Source: Symbiodinium natans
Lineage: Eukaryota > Sar > Dinophyceae > Suessiales > Symbiodiniaceae
Assembly: GCA_905221605.1 (NCBI GenBank)
Contig: CAJNDS010002261.1
Location: 124,001 to 188,000, forward strand
Length of the DNA stretch: 64,000 bases
Direction of reading: 5' to 3'
The notes beneath the pieces are model-generated. The model saw nothing but the letters and a program-made list of their open reading frames with translations. It was not told where the DNA came from and made no database searches. Position 1 is the stretch's first letter. Every line of letters starts with the position of its first letter. A program made the translations under genes and the position numbers. Shown piece by piece: positions 23,973 through 34,719 of this stretch.

Positions 23973-25636
23973 TCAATCCATGTCCTCGCCGTCCACATCA
24001 TCTTTCTTCTCTTCCTCAACTTTCTCCTTCGCGGCATCTTCCTTTTCCACATCAGCATTGAACACCTTCGATCGGCGCTCCTTTGCCGCATCTCTTATCT
24101 CCTTCAACTCACTCATCCGCTCACCCATCATCACATCCTGCGATGACCGGCTAGGCTCGGATGTTTTCTCTTCTTGCAACATCCTTTCCAGGTCCGCGAT
24201 GCTCAGATTCGCACGCACTTGCTCGGCGATTTGCGCGATCATGGCAGCGTCCATTGACTGGCGAGGCCACTGACACGGGAGATCCTCTTGAGTCTTCCCG
24301 CTCCATTCGGGCCTTCTTCCTTTTCACCGCTTCAGCCTCCGCTTCCTCGAGCTCAGCAATTCCTTTTCGCTTTCTCTCAGGTTCTTCGTCTCGATCCTGC
24401 TGATCCACAGCTTTCTTTACCATCTCTCTCAGCGCTTTTTCCTCAGTCTCAAAGTCGTCAATTCCTTCGCACAGTATCTGCCACACCTGCTGCCACATAT
24501 CCGATGGCATCATCAGATTGAATCTCTCCACGTAATCCGTTGGGAGATGCCACTTGCAGTTGCATTCCCAATTGACCATGCTCCTGATCTCGTGCTCGGT
24601 CACCTTTTGCCAACCATTGGTCTTGTTCTTTTCTTCATCCTCAGTGAATCCAACCAACGACCCCAACACCATCTTGTAGTTGCCATAAGCATGAAAGGCC
24701 CAACGCGGCACCGGTCGGTTCTCTTTGGCCAAGTTCGGGTCGTGGATCAACATCGTGTTGCACGAAAGCAACGATATCATCCGCACCCCATTCAACATAA
24801 CCCTGAACCCTAAACCCTAAACCCTAAACCCTAAACCCTAAACCCTAAACCCTAAACCCTAAACCCATTCTTCGCATGGTCTTTCCAGCGGGTGATCCAC
24901 GGTGGATGCGCGGCGCATTCCATCTCGTCCTTCAAGCACCGTTCCCCGCAAGGATGGGCAGTGCAAACAACATATCTACCAACCTCAAGATCCCAAGGTC
25001 TTGGATTTCCCCCAAAAGGAGCACAGGGGTGATTCCCTTGCCCCTGAGGTATCGCACGAAACTGATCACACTCAGAGCAAACGTGGCTTGTGGCACCTCG
25101 AGGTATAGCACACCTTCAGTCACCGCTGTCTCGTTGATCAGGGCCTTGCCACCGATCTGTCCACGGAGATCGATGACCCCCAACAGCTTCACAGGCTTCG
25201 GGTTCACCTCGGCAATCTCTTGCGCCGGCTGCACCAGCTTATCAAAGCTGTTTTGGTACTTCACCGTGTCACTTTCTGACAGCTCAGTGACGTACTTCGA
25301 CACATCCAGATCTTCGATTGTCGTTCCACGACGACAGATCGCCCACCATGCATCGTTGTACCACGTTGGCGGTTCCTGCGCAGCCAGGTCTGGGACCATG
25401 CGCTCCAAGGGCTTGGGCATACTCTTTGGTTTCGGGGGTTGCTGGCCGGAGCCTTGAGCAACTCTTCTCCCCTCACCCTTCTCACCTTTCTTTCCTGCAG
25501 CCCTTCTCTCTCTGTCTCTCTCTCGGAGGTGGAACGCGTGCGACGCGTTCGTCCCCCAAACTGTCACAACCGTCTGGCACTTCAAGCACTGGGGCTTTCC
25601 TTCATTTGTCCAGCCAAAGCCCGGATGCCCGGTCAC
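23973..25636 (-). pseudogene. Unknown C-terminal extension of element A pol, broken by frameshift and telomere insert
   Basis: After RNase H the polyprotein continues. First comes a finger-like segment: WCKPCKWLF and, after a frameshift near 25,625, CLKCQTVVTV and SHAFHLRE, also present in element C from 63,745. Then about 200 residues without recognised fold (24,932-25,600; DLRGQIGGKALINETAVTEG). A shift of frame gives CAAHPPWITRWKDHAKNG up to the telomeric tract at 24,866. Beyond it the frame resumes (LSCNTMLIHDPNLAKENRPV), then a basic coiled-coil-like tail (ELEEAEAEAVKRKKARMERE). A further frameshift near 24,260 leads to ARANLS-type and acidic KEDAAKEKVEEEKKDD sequence ending at 23,973. 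I do not know the function. It may be an extra structural or env-position protein, but no membrane segment is seen. Confidence 0.6.
24801..24866 (+). repeat. Interstitial telomeric repeat, one variant plus eight perfect CCCTAAA units
   Basis: One CCCTGAA, eight perfect CCCTAAA and a trailing CCC make 66 bp of plant-type telomere repeat. It interrupts the open frame of element A: HAKNG on one side, a resumed frame on the other. (TTTAGGG)n has stops in every frame, so it ended the protein. A GGG of flanking coding sequence overlaps the repeat and could be the priming microhomology. Confidence 0.97.
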
Positions 25637-27900
25637 TTCTGAAGAGCCATTTGCATGGCTTACACCAAAACGGGGCTTCCATTTCGGCGCCCTTCACCGT
25701 TTTCTCGGAGCTTCCTTCAGTACCCATTCGGTCGTCCTCACCTTCAGGCACGACTTCCAGGCTGGAGCTAGCTTCGGTTGTGCTTGAGCCAGAGTTCCTG
25801 CAGGTTGACCACAAATCCATACTTCGTGTACAACATGGGGGGCTTTCACTTAGATCACTGGGGCTATCAGAAATTTCACTTTCCTTGATGCAATTTTCAA
25901 AAACATCATCACACCGTTGTTCAGCCGCCTCGGACTCCACAACTCGATGTCCAGTTGCTCCAGCATACTGGGACATCCCGGTCGGCCATCCAATGTGGCG
26001 TCGCAAACCACAGATCCTCCAGACCTGTTGCACATTCTCATCAGGGAAAATCCCTAGTGCCCGCTGGTGTTGAGTGAAGGTCATTTGACTCAAACACTTT
26101 GTCATGACATCAGCCACCATCGCTGAAGTCGGACACCACAACACCTTGAGGGTTTGGGCCTCTTGGATCCTCTCCTGGAGATAGCACACAGCGATGTCTA
26201 GGTGACGCACTCGTCTACTCAGACCTCTGTTCAACAACACTGCTTTTGCTGAAGAACTATCGGTGTGCAACCGGATCGTGATCTCTGACTCGGCCAATTG
26301 ACCGATCAGTGTCGCCAGTCCCTCGCTCTCCTGCACCGCAGTCAAGATTGCTCTCAACTCAGCCTCACACGAACTCAACGACACACACCCTTGAACTCTG
26401 GAGATTCCCTTGGTCAGGCATCCTCTGTAAAAGATGGCTATGCCCGACACAGATCTTCGTCCCAGCGAAGCTTGGGGTGCCCAACTGGCATCCGCGTACA
26501 CTTCTAGCTGCGCCGGCCCACTATCTGGCACGTCACCATCAGGACCATAGTACTGCCAAGCATGGTATTGTTCCTTGAGGAACCTAATCACTTGTCGCAA
26601 TGCTTGTTCAAAGCATGCTGTTGGCTTGGACTGTCCCTGCGCAAGAATGGACATCCAGCGACTCAGGTCAGGCCTTGACTGACCCCACCATGCAATCCGG
26701 CCCAGTACTGCTCGGTATCTAGCAGCTGCAGCGTCACTCAGCTCTGGATCCGAACCACTTGCTCTCCCTTTTTCCACCGTTTTCACGATGTCTGGAGGGG
26801 CAGTAACCACCTTCAAGTCCTTACAGAACTCGGTCTCAAACAACGCATCCATGTACGCCGGGGGCACTCTCATCCTGAGATGACTCCCTTGTCTCTCAAT
26901 CTCTCGCCCCAGAAAGGTGATTTTTCCTCCAGTGGAAGTGATTCGACCCGTTTCCTTGATTTTCAGCTCCCCATTCAGGGTGTTTGTGACCAACTGAATG
27001 GCCTCCTTGGTTCCACATAGAATCAAATCAGCCACATAGCATAACATGAGGAATCTTTTTCCTCTCACAGTACCTTCGAAGACGGAAGGCTCAGTTGGGC
27101 ATTGCCTCAACCCAACTTTCTTCACCACAGTTGCCAGTTGCCAGCTTTAGGTTCCACGCCTTGGCTGCAACCCTCAAACCATTCATGGCTTGATCCAGGA
27201 TCATGTACGCCGGGACATAATAGTCCTTGCAGGCAGTCGACACATCCGTTGGCAATTGGATAATCGCCTTCGATCCTTCCGGAAGAGGTGAATGCAAAAA
27301 GGCAGTGGATACATCCAAAGTCGCAATATCCATGCCATCCACAGCGGCAATGGCCAACAGCGTCCTCAACGCTCAAGCGAGGGGGGTCGTAGCACTCAGT
27401 CCCAATGACGATGCAGTGCTCCCCTTTGCGATATCCTGTACGACACACCTTGCTCGCACAGCTTCCTTCCCATTCACCATCTTCGGACCGATGACCCATC
27501 GAGTTGGGATGATCTTGACTCCGTGCTCACGGGCAAACTTATGAGCCTCGTCTGCTCCAACCACCTTCCCCGCTTTGTGAGCAGTCATGCTCTGCAGCTC
27601 AATTCGTCGGCCTTCCATAGTCCTATCCACATCCAATGGACATCCGTCTATCTCAGACAGAACGCTCGTGGGTCTTGCCAGCCAAACTTGAGATCCACAC
27701 AACTTCATGGACTCCTGGAAGGCGCTATTCTTGTTGAGCAGAATCGAATTGGTCACATGCACCAACTTCGGACTCTCTTCACTACTCACCATTTTAGTAG
27801 GACCTTGAGGCGCATCGAGTCTTGAGTCCAAAAAAATACGATTGATCAGCCGGGGAACTCGATTGGACTCATCTGGAACTGAGTTCACATCTGATGTCAA
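25602..27900 (-). pseudogene. pol: Element A pol: linker, reverse transcriptase and RNase H
   Basis: Three overlapping frames, 27,900-27,373, 27,369-27,091 and 27,128-25,602, reconstruct the C-terminal half of a copia pol. The order is linker (VPDESNRVPRLINRIF), RT start (KIIPTRWVIGPKMVNGKEAV), ATLDVSTAFLHSPLPEG, AMNGLRVAAKAWNLKLA, the active-site block, then RNase H (EVYADASWAPQASLGRRSVS, SSCEAELRAILTAVQ, HTDSSSAKAVLLNRG, RRVRHLDIAVCYLQERI). The active site reads CYVADLIL: the first catalytic Asp codon is GCT at 27,030-27,032, where element C has GAC. Two frameshifts plus this change make it inactive. Many blocks are identical in protein to element C. Confidence 0.92.
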
Positions 27901-27944
27901 ACTCTCTAAACGCCGGGGAACTCGATTGGACTCATTTGGAACTG

Positions 27945-28166
27945 TTCAGACAACGCCCACTGCAAGACCTAACCCTAGTTGGGGAGAGAGCGGGTAGTGC
28001 GAGCCCTCTAGATCCCAAAGACCCTACGGGAGGGGGACTAGGGGCAACAACGTCCTACCCTGCACACGCCGGCCTTTTTCACGGGTGCTGCTCTGGGCGA
28101 GTTTGGCAATCAGGCCGGGAGGCCCCTCAGGCGAGAGGCGCCGGTCCTGATATGCGGCATACCCCC
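27945..28166 (-). repeat. R1 repeat, outer copy (element B 3' terminus)
   Basis: This 222-bp repeat begins TTCAGACAACGCCC and ends GCGGCATACCCCC on the plus strand. By eye it is identical to 28,438-28,659. It forms one edge of element B and joins host sequence at 27,944/27,945. Confidence 0.95.
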
Positions 28167-28293
28167 TAAGCGCGGGCTACTCCTCTTTGGGAGGCAGTAG
28201 TGCGGCAGTGTGTTGGGCTACTCCACTTTGGGAGGCAAAAGGCTCTTGGCTATTGTGGAGAGTGCATAGAGTTTGGCGTTGAGTGAGCAGGGG

Positions 28294-28437
28294 CGAAAAA
28301 ATGCTCACACACTATGCACGGCCCCAACTCGGGTTAGGTCAGGGCCAGCTGAGCCAGGAGTCAGCTGGGCATGGGCATACATGGGCGGTCATGATTCGTG
28401 CGTGTCAAAACACCTGGGAACAAAAAACCCCAGTGCG
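28294..28437 (-). repeat. R2 repeat, internal copy (element B)
   Basis: This 144-bp repeat, from CGAAAAAATGCTCACAC to AACCCCAGTGCG on the plus strand, directly abuts the internal R1 at 28,438. The far copy at 38,838-38,981 differs at one visible base (CAATGCG). Bases 28,167-28,293 between it and the outer R1 are unique spacer with two GGCTACTCC-type words. Confidence 0.95.
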
Positions 28438-28659
28438 TTCAGACAACGCCCACTGCAAGACCTAACCCTAGTTGGGGAGAGAGCGGGTAGTGCGAGCCCT
28501 CTAGATCCCAAAGACCCTACGGGAGGGGGACTAGGGGCAACAACGTCCTACCCTGCACACGCCGGCCTTTTTCACGGGTGCTGCTCTGGGCGAGTTTGGC
28601 AATCAGGCCGGGAGGCCCCTCAGGCGAGAGGCGCCGGTCCTGATATGCGGCATACCCCC
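28438..28659 (-). repeat. R1 repeat, internal copy (element B)
   Basis: Offset by exactly 493 bp from the outer copy over its whole length. Directly joined to R2 at 28,437/28,438, this junction resembles the circular-intermediate junction expected in split-repeat YR elements. Confidence 0.95.
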
Positions 28660-28723
28660 ACTTCAGCGGCCCGGGGCAGACCAGTGAAAGTAAGGCCAGG
28701 CAATCCCCACCGCGTGTGGTCTG

Positions 28724-30610
28724 CTAGGCTTGCGCAGGGGACGCTATGTCCAGGAGGCCTTGGCTCCAGGGCACTTCGGCCGAGGCTAGGGTGACCTCGT
28801 GGGCCGACTTGTGCAGGTGCGAAAGGTGCACCGCGAATCTGCGAGCGTGGCCAGAGCGTGAGAACTTCTGCAGGCGATTGCGGCTGAGATCATCCGCATC
28901 GGTGTTCTTGGCTCCAGGGATATGGCCGATTTCCAATTCTAGGCCGCACGCGTGGGCCCAGGAGGCCACTTTTTCCAGAAAGAAGCTGAGCGGGAAGGCC
29001 GTTGTGAACAGTTTGTTGATGGAGGCTTGAGTAGGGCTGTTGTCGCTTCGTGAGGCGACGCAGAACCTGAGGTTGGAGCAACCGGTGGCTTCGTAGGCCA
29101 TCTGTAGCAGAACCCACTGTGCCACAGTTTCAAAGCAGGCGATGTATCTTTGGGCGTCTTTGGTGAGGAAAGGCCATGCAGTGCGAAGCTCTTGGATGTC
29201 CCATTGCTGGGCAAACCACCAGGTGGCGGAAGACGTGGCGAGCCAGCCACCGATTCCGACTGTGGTTCCATCCGCCACGGCGTCTGCGGCGGATAGGCAA
29301 GGCAGCAGGGGCTGTCGGGCCAAGGGCATTGTGAACTCGCAGACGAAGCATTGGGCGAGCCAATGTATGGCGGCTTTGCTTTCATTGCGCAATGTGATTT
29401 CGGAGGCCGAGGGGTCTGCGATGCGGACTCAGATCGTCTTGTCGGCGGCTGGTATGGGCCATATGTCTGTTTTGGCCCGGACCGGCTTCCCCCGGACCTC
29501 AATGACTCGGGCTTGCAGCGGGAGTTGGAGGTATGAGGCATCTCGGACGATTTTGCAGGAGGAGTCGAGGCACCACAGGAACTGTGACCAGCTTCTGGGG
29601 GGCACCGGGTAGCATGTGCCAGGCGGGCTGCGCAGGTCCGAGTATATCGGGGCCGTGAAGCAGCGGAGGTGCGAGCTAATGCTCGTTGCCCACATCAGTA
29701 GGCCTAGGCAGGCCTCGACTTCCTTGCGAGGGACTCGTTTGTGTTGCAGCAAGTGCAACAGCTGTGCGCGGAGTTTGTCTAACTTGGGCTGGGCGAGGCA
29801 GACGGTTTCGGTGCGGAAGCAGAACTGCCAACCGCACCAAGTGATGCTGGGCCCAAAGGCGGCCTTCTTCCAGCTGATGGGCGCCCCGACGAGCGAAAGG
29901 TAGGCCACGACGAGGGCCAGTTGCTGGGGGGCGCGGCTGTGAAGTAGCGAGAGCAGAAGGTCGTCCACGTAGAGCCACGCCTTATGCGGCTCGGAGGCCA
30001 TGAGGCGGCGCAGCAGTCTGAGGAGCAAGGCTCCTACGCGCTGCCACCAGTAGGCCGAAAAGCGTGCTCCAAAATGGCAAACCACGTAGGCGTATAGGCG
30101 GCCGGAGTTTCTGAACAGCAGAAGGCCTTGGTCTGATTGGCGTACCTTGACGAGCTTGTGGGCGGCTTTGAAATCGAGCGCTGCGCCCTGCGAGGCATTT
30201 GGGGGGTCCAGGGGCTTGAAGGTGGTGCGAACATCGGCAGATGTAGGCAGGCAAACCCGTTCGGGCAAGGTGCAGCGCGGATTCACATTGCACACTGAGC
30301 TATCGAGGACCATCCGTGGATCTTTGCCTTCGGCCTGGACCGCGTTAAGCTTGCCTATGGCGATGCCTTTGGGCCACTGGGCGCGGGCTTCTTGTTCGCC
30401 CCCGGGGATTTCGATGACCCAGCCCTGGGCCATTTCTTCCTCGATGAGGCGTTGAAGGAGTTCGGGCTGGGCCTCGGCGTTCTTCCAATTGCTGTCGAAC
30501 TCCTTGAGGCAAGTGTCCAGTGGGTGCTGGGCGTGTTGGGCTTCGACCGCGGGCCACTGGTGGCCCGATCCATGGGGCCCCTTGCTGCACCACCGGTGGC
30601 CTGCCTCCAC
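28724..30610 (-). CDS. Element B reverse transcriptase-RNase H (DIRS type) with one in-frame TGA
   Basis: RT blocks in order: RMVLDSSVCNVNP, ALDFKAAHKLVKVRQSDQGL, LLFRNSGRLYAYVVCHFGAR, AWLYVDDLLLSLL with an intact YVDD, PISWKKAAFGPSITWCGWQF, and the thumb-like KRVPRKEVEACLGLL. A TGA at 29,429-29,431 ends this frame, but the same frame continues directly into RNase H: DGTTVGIGGWLA, CFETVAQWVLLQMA, SRSDNSPTQASINKL, EIGHIPGAKNTDADDLSR, ending at 28,724. So the protein is complete apart from one nonsense codon at the RT/RNase H boundary. Whether that is a lesion or is read through is unknown. No convincing ATG is seen; the frame is open from about 30,610. Confidence 0.88.
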
Positions 30611-30699
30611 CGTCTTGCGGCAAGCGTTTCCGCATGGATTTGCCGTCTGCCCGGCCTAAGCCTGTCCCTGCCCCCCGTCCTCCTCCCCTAAGTGCCTCC

Positions 30700-31580
30700 C
30701 TTAATAAGCCCTCCCCTCTGCCCCAGCCCACGCCCTGCGCATGCCCACGCCTTTGCATCCCCGAGCCTCCTGATCGGCGCTATCGCGGATGCACCATCGT
30801 GCCTAGTGTCTGCCTTCCAGACACCTTCCGCCTCGCCCAGGAGGACACCCGCCTCTTTTACATGGACCACAGCCAACGCCTACGCTGTGCCCGGCCCTGT
30901 AGCACACAGCCTTTTTGCCCATTCGGCCTAGTGTGCGCCCAGAACACTGACGAGCCTGATTCCGATGGGCACGACCGCCATCAATGCAGCCGCTGTCACG
31001 AATTCGATCGGAACAGAGAATCGCCTTGAGGGCACTTTGCCAAGCCTTAGTTGCCCAAGCTGGCTTGCCCCTTTTTTTTCGCACCTGGATTCCAGGCACA
31101 AGCCGGCAACTGCCCAGATTGCCTAGTTGCCCGCGATTTGCAAAAGAACCTCCTCTGCCAGGGTTGCTTTAGTCACGCCCCCCCCCTCTGCCCAACCTTC
31201 TTCACGCAGTTGCACACACATGCCCTGCTGTTCGACCGCCGCAGCCGTTTTTTCCCGCCAGCTCGGAGCCATTTTCTCTCGACATGTCAGATGCTCTCTT
31301 TAAGCCCCACGCCTCTTGGATGAGAGCAAACGAGCCAGACGCATGCCCAGCCCAGATCTGAGCCCGCCGGCCTCGCCTCAGCTGCACAGCCTGGACTCCG
31401 ATGCTGCACTCGGGCCGCCTACCTCCAAGATGATGCCTTGTCCCTCTATGAGGACCACACGTCCGAGGGGTGCCCACCCAGCCCCGGATCGGATCAGCAC
31501 AAACTCCGGCTCCTGGGATCTGATTGGCCTGCCGCCGACAGGCCTCTCCTTCACGCCGACCAGTCACCCTGCAGGCTCAG
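30700..31580 (+). other. Gap in element B with a possible antisense cysteine-rich frame
   Basis: Between the methyltransferase and RT genes the minus strand has no clear gene. The plus strand, opposite to the element, has an open segment to 31,029 with protein-like composition and clustered cysteines: YRGCTIVPSVCLPDTFRLAQ, EDTRLFYMDHSQRLRCARPC, FCPFGLVC, HQCSRCHEFDRN. Another frame follows with NCPDCLVARDLQKNLLCQGC at 31,110-31,165. No start codon is convincing. It could be an antisense gene, a captured exon, or chance. Confidence 0.2.
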
Positions 31581-32913
31581 TCAGCACAACCAAGCTAGCC
31601 TCGCCTCTAATGCCGCCCAAGGCGCGCGCCCGCGCCCCCGTGCAAGCTCCTCATCACATATCACAGTTGCTTCGGCCACGAAATGCCTGGCCCACCAGGG
31701 AAGAATTGCCTCCGCGCTCGGGCTGCTGGCAATGGGCTCGAAGACGCCAGTGGGCACCCCTTGGGCTAGGATGTCTGGTAGGCCCTTATCTATGTCTTGC
31801 GTGAGGCAGGCTAGGCGTGAGAGGAGCTTGAGGCGGAAAGGTTGGCCGTCTTCCACCGCGGCGGCGGAGTGTTGAGGAAGATTTAGGCAGGCTGCTGCCA
31901 TTTCCAGCAGCGACTGTTGCTCTTCTTCCGACAGGGGGTGCTCCGGCTTGCTTTGGGCAATGTGTGCAGCTATGCGCTTGTAGCGGTCGGCCTGCAGGCA
32001 CCAAGTTTGCATTTGGTCGATGAGCGATGAAAGGCTGGCATTGAGGTTGGGCAGGCTTTGAGCAGTCGGCTGTGCTTTGGAGGCCGGCGCCGTCGCATGC
32101 GGGCGCACGCGGACCAGGCCCGCCATGTGCTCGGGCGTTGTCGGCTCTGTGGGCAAGGGGATGGCAGGCAAGGGAGGCGAGGTCGGCCACAGGTGTCGGA
32201 AGGCTGTTAGGATGTTGCAGGCTAGCTCGGCCGGGTATTCGGCGGTGCTGGAGCTGATGTAGCTGCCCGATTTGTCTCTCTTGTTGCGCAGAGAGGGGTG
32301 CTTGAAGGCGTGGGTGCAGTCTTGCTGCACCCCTCTGATGTGAGGGCTGTTGGACGCGAATGCCCAGGATTTGGACCAAGTCACTCCATAAGCGCAGGCA
32401 GCGACGTGGGCCGCTGAGGCACGCAGCAGCTGTTGACATGAGGGCTCCATCCAGGCCATGCTTGAGGGGGGGTTTTCCAGGACCCAAGTGCCCCCCGAGG
32501 CTGCCACTGCTCGGCAGAGCTGGTGGCATCTTTCGTGTATGCGGCGGCTCTCCGCGGCGAGGGTGGGGCCATCCGAGGGCAGACCATTGAGGTGTTCGGG
32601 TGTGCGGCATGGAGGCGCCCCAGGTGCAAGTTTGAGAATGGAGTAGTCGCGGCAGGGCGGGGCCGCCACCAAGAGGGCTATGCGCCCCAGACCAGGCTAG
32701 GCGGAGTAGGCGTGTGAAGAAAGAATCCGAGAGTATGTCGTGGGCCTCGTTGATGGCGATATCTACGGGCTCCCAGTGCGGTATGCCCTGTTTTGAGGCT
32801 GCGGCTGCAACTGGAGAGTGTTTGCGCGCGAAAAGGTCCAGGAGTAGGCGGCGCTGCGGGCTGTGCAGGGCCTGGTTCGGGGGCCGGTGAGGCGTCCTCT
32901 CGTCTCCATGCAA
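31581..32913 (-). CDS. Element B cytosine-methyltransferase-like protein, one frameshift
   Basis: Two overlapping minus frames join near 32,680. The upstream frame has a motif-I-like start, LLLDLFARKHSPVAAAASKQ then GIPHWEPVDI, as in the SAM-binding loop of class I methyltransferases. The downstream frame has VAAPPCRDYS (the PPC-x3-S of C5-methyltransferase motif IV, catalytic Cys present) and GGTWVLENPPSSMAW (ENP where C5 enzymes have ENV, motif VI). The remaining 250 residues are helical and unrecognised; I do not see motifs IX and X. One base too many or few in the GGGGC run near 32,685 separates the frames. DIRS-order elements often carry a methyltransferase domain, but usually beside RT-RNase H. 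Enzymatic activity is unproven. Confidence 0.65.
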
Positions 32914-33342
32914 TGTTGCGAAAGGGCGGGTGGTTGGGCGTGTCTTGCTGTGCAGCCCCAGAGGACGATCCTGAAGGTGCCCTATGATCCAGGGCGCCGG
33001 CTGAGGAGAAGGCCGTCAGAGGCCTATTACCCAACTGCGTGCTAGGCTGGTCGGCTGGGGCCTTTGGAGGCTAGGCTGTGGCGGGTCGGGGCGCGGGTTC
33101 GGCTGGGGGCCAAGGCGTTGCTGCGCAGGCTCCGGTCGCGCTTTGTCCGGGCCTGGGTCACCAGAGAAAGCCGTGAGGGGCTTCTGCCGGCCCGGCTGCG
33201 GCCTGGCGTCAGGTGCAGAGAAAGCCGTGGCGGGATTTCCCTGTAATGCACGTGGCCGGGCCGGGGGGCTGTAGCGGCGGTCGTTGCCCAGGCAGGCGTG
33301 CCCGTCCGGAACTGTCCCTGGGCGGACAGGATCCGGACTGTT

Positions 33343-34650
33343 TCAGGTGCGGGCATTGCCGTGTTTGGCGGCGGGGTGCTTTTGGGCGCATCCGCGCACT
33401 GCACAGACGTGGGCGAACTTGCATTCCGGCAGCTTGCACTGGCCGGTTTGGTAGCGGCGACAAATGGGCTGCCCTTTGTGCACGCCGACCCAGTTGGCCG
33501 GAAGATTCGTGATCTTGCCTTGGCCTTTGCCGCGGCCTTTCTTTGGCGGGCGCTCGTCGGAGCGGTCAGGCCTGGGCGGAGGGGGCGGCACTTGAGGGGC
33601 TCTGCGTTTGGCGGGGCTGTTGTCGCCGCGGCCCGGGCCTTTAGGCGAGCCTTTGTCCGCGGCGGCCCTGGGCCGAAGCTGGAGTAGGAGCTCGTGCAGG
33701 GCGTCGTCCAGGGACCAGGACTGGGCCACTAGGTCAGAGATGGCTGCCCAGATTTTTCGGTCGGCGGCGATGGGTTCGCCAGTGGTGGGCGTACGTAGGC
33801 CGAGCTGGGCGTCAGGCTGTTGTAGGCACAATTCTCGGACTTTCTTGTCCAGGGCCTTGAGATTCTGAAGGTGCGCCGCCCCGCAGAGGGCCCAGGCGTT
33901 GCGAAAAACGGTCTGGATGCGCTCCAACCAGGCGGCTGCGAGGCGCATGTGCTCCACGGGCACCTCGGGCGTCTCATCGAAGAAGGCAGAGGCGATGATC
34001 TGGGCTTCTGCGCGGATGGGCTTGGCAGTTTTGGCCTCCATGTGCTCTTGGTATTGTTTCGCAGAAAGGCGAAACTGCCAGGGGATCCAGCGGAGCTTTT
34101 CCCCGGGCTTCAGGCTGTGGTGCACAAGGCTGAGGAGGCGTATGCTGGGCATGGAGTCCTGGTCGAGGAGCTCCCCAGGACAATTGGCCTTGAGTTTGTC
34201 AATCATATCTTGCACTGCTTCTTGCGTGAGGCGTGGGGGCAGGTGCTCCATCCATTGGGAGGGCTGGGAGGGCAGAGTGGAGGCTGGGGTTTGTGCGCCA
34301 GCGGGCAAGGCCGAGGCGGCTTCAGGCGTTTGGGTCTTTTTGTGGCATTGGTCCAAGGCTTTGCGTAGGCGGGCTATCTCGACGGATGAGTCAAGGTCCC
34401 CCGTCGTGAGGCTTTGGGCAGTGGCTTCGGGCAGTGAGTTTATGAAGGCGGATAGGCGGTCGACACTGGGGAAGGCCCAGGCAAAGTCGGAGATGCTTTG
34501 GTAGCCTTGATCTGACAGGGCTGTGCACAGAAGGTCGTGCGCACGGCACTCAATCCATGGCTCGGCGAGAGGAGTGAGGAGGGAAGCGAGATCACGTTGA
34601 GGTTGGAGATGGCTGCGGCGGGTACCTGACAGGCAGGGGGGTGCAGATCA
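33343..34650 (-). CDS. Element B gag-like protein with CCCH zinc finger
   Basis: An open frame of about 435 codons lacks a convincing ATG (TTG at 34,356 is the first start-like codon). The N-terminal part is helical (WIECRAHDLLCTALSDQGYQ, SFINSLPEA-like). A middle helical domain follows (AAAWLERIQTVFRNAWALCG), then a basic and proline-rich linker (KRRAPQVPPPPPRPDRSDER, KKGRGKGQGK). The C-terminus is ICRRYQTGQCKLPECKFAHV, a C-x7-C-x4-C-x3-H finger, followed by CAVRGCAQKHPAAKH. CCCH fingers bind RNA, which fits a nucleocapsid role. The frame is uninterrupted, unlike its neighbours. Confidence 0.75.
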
Positions 34651-34719
34651 GGCGGGGTCGGGACGGGGGGTTAACCGGCCCCCGATAGCGGTCCAGCTTA
34701 TTTTCAGGCTGCGCGAAGT

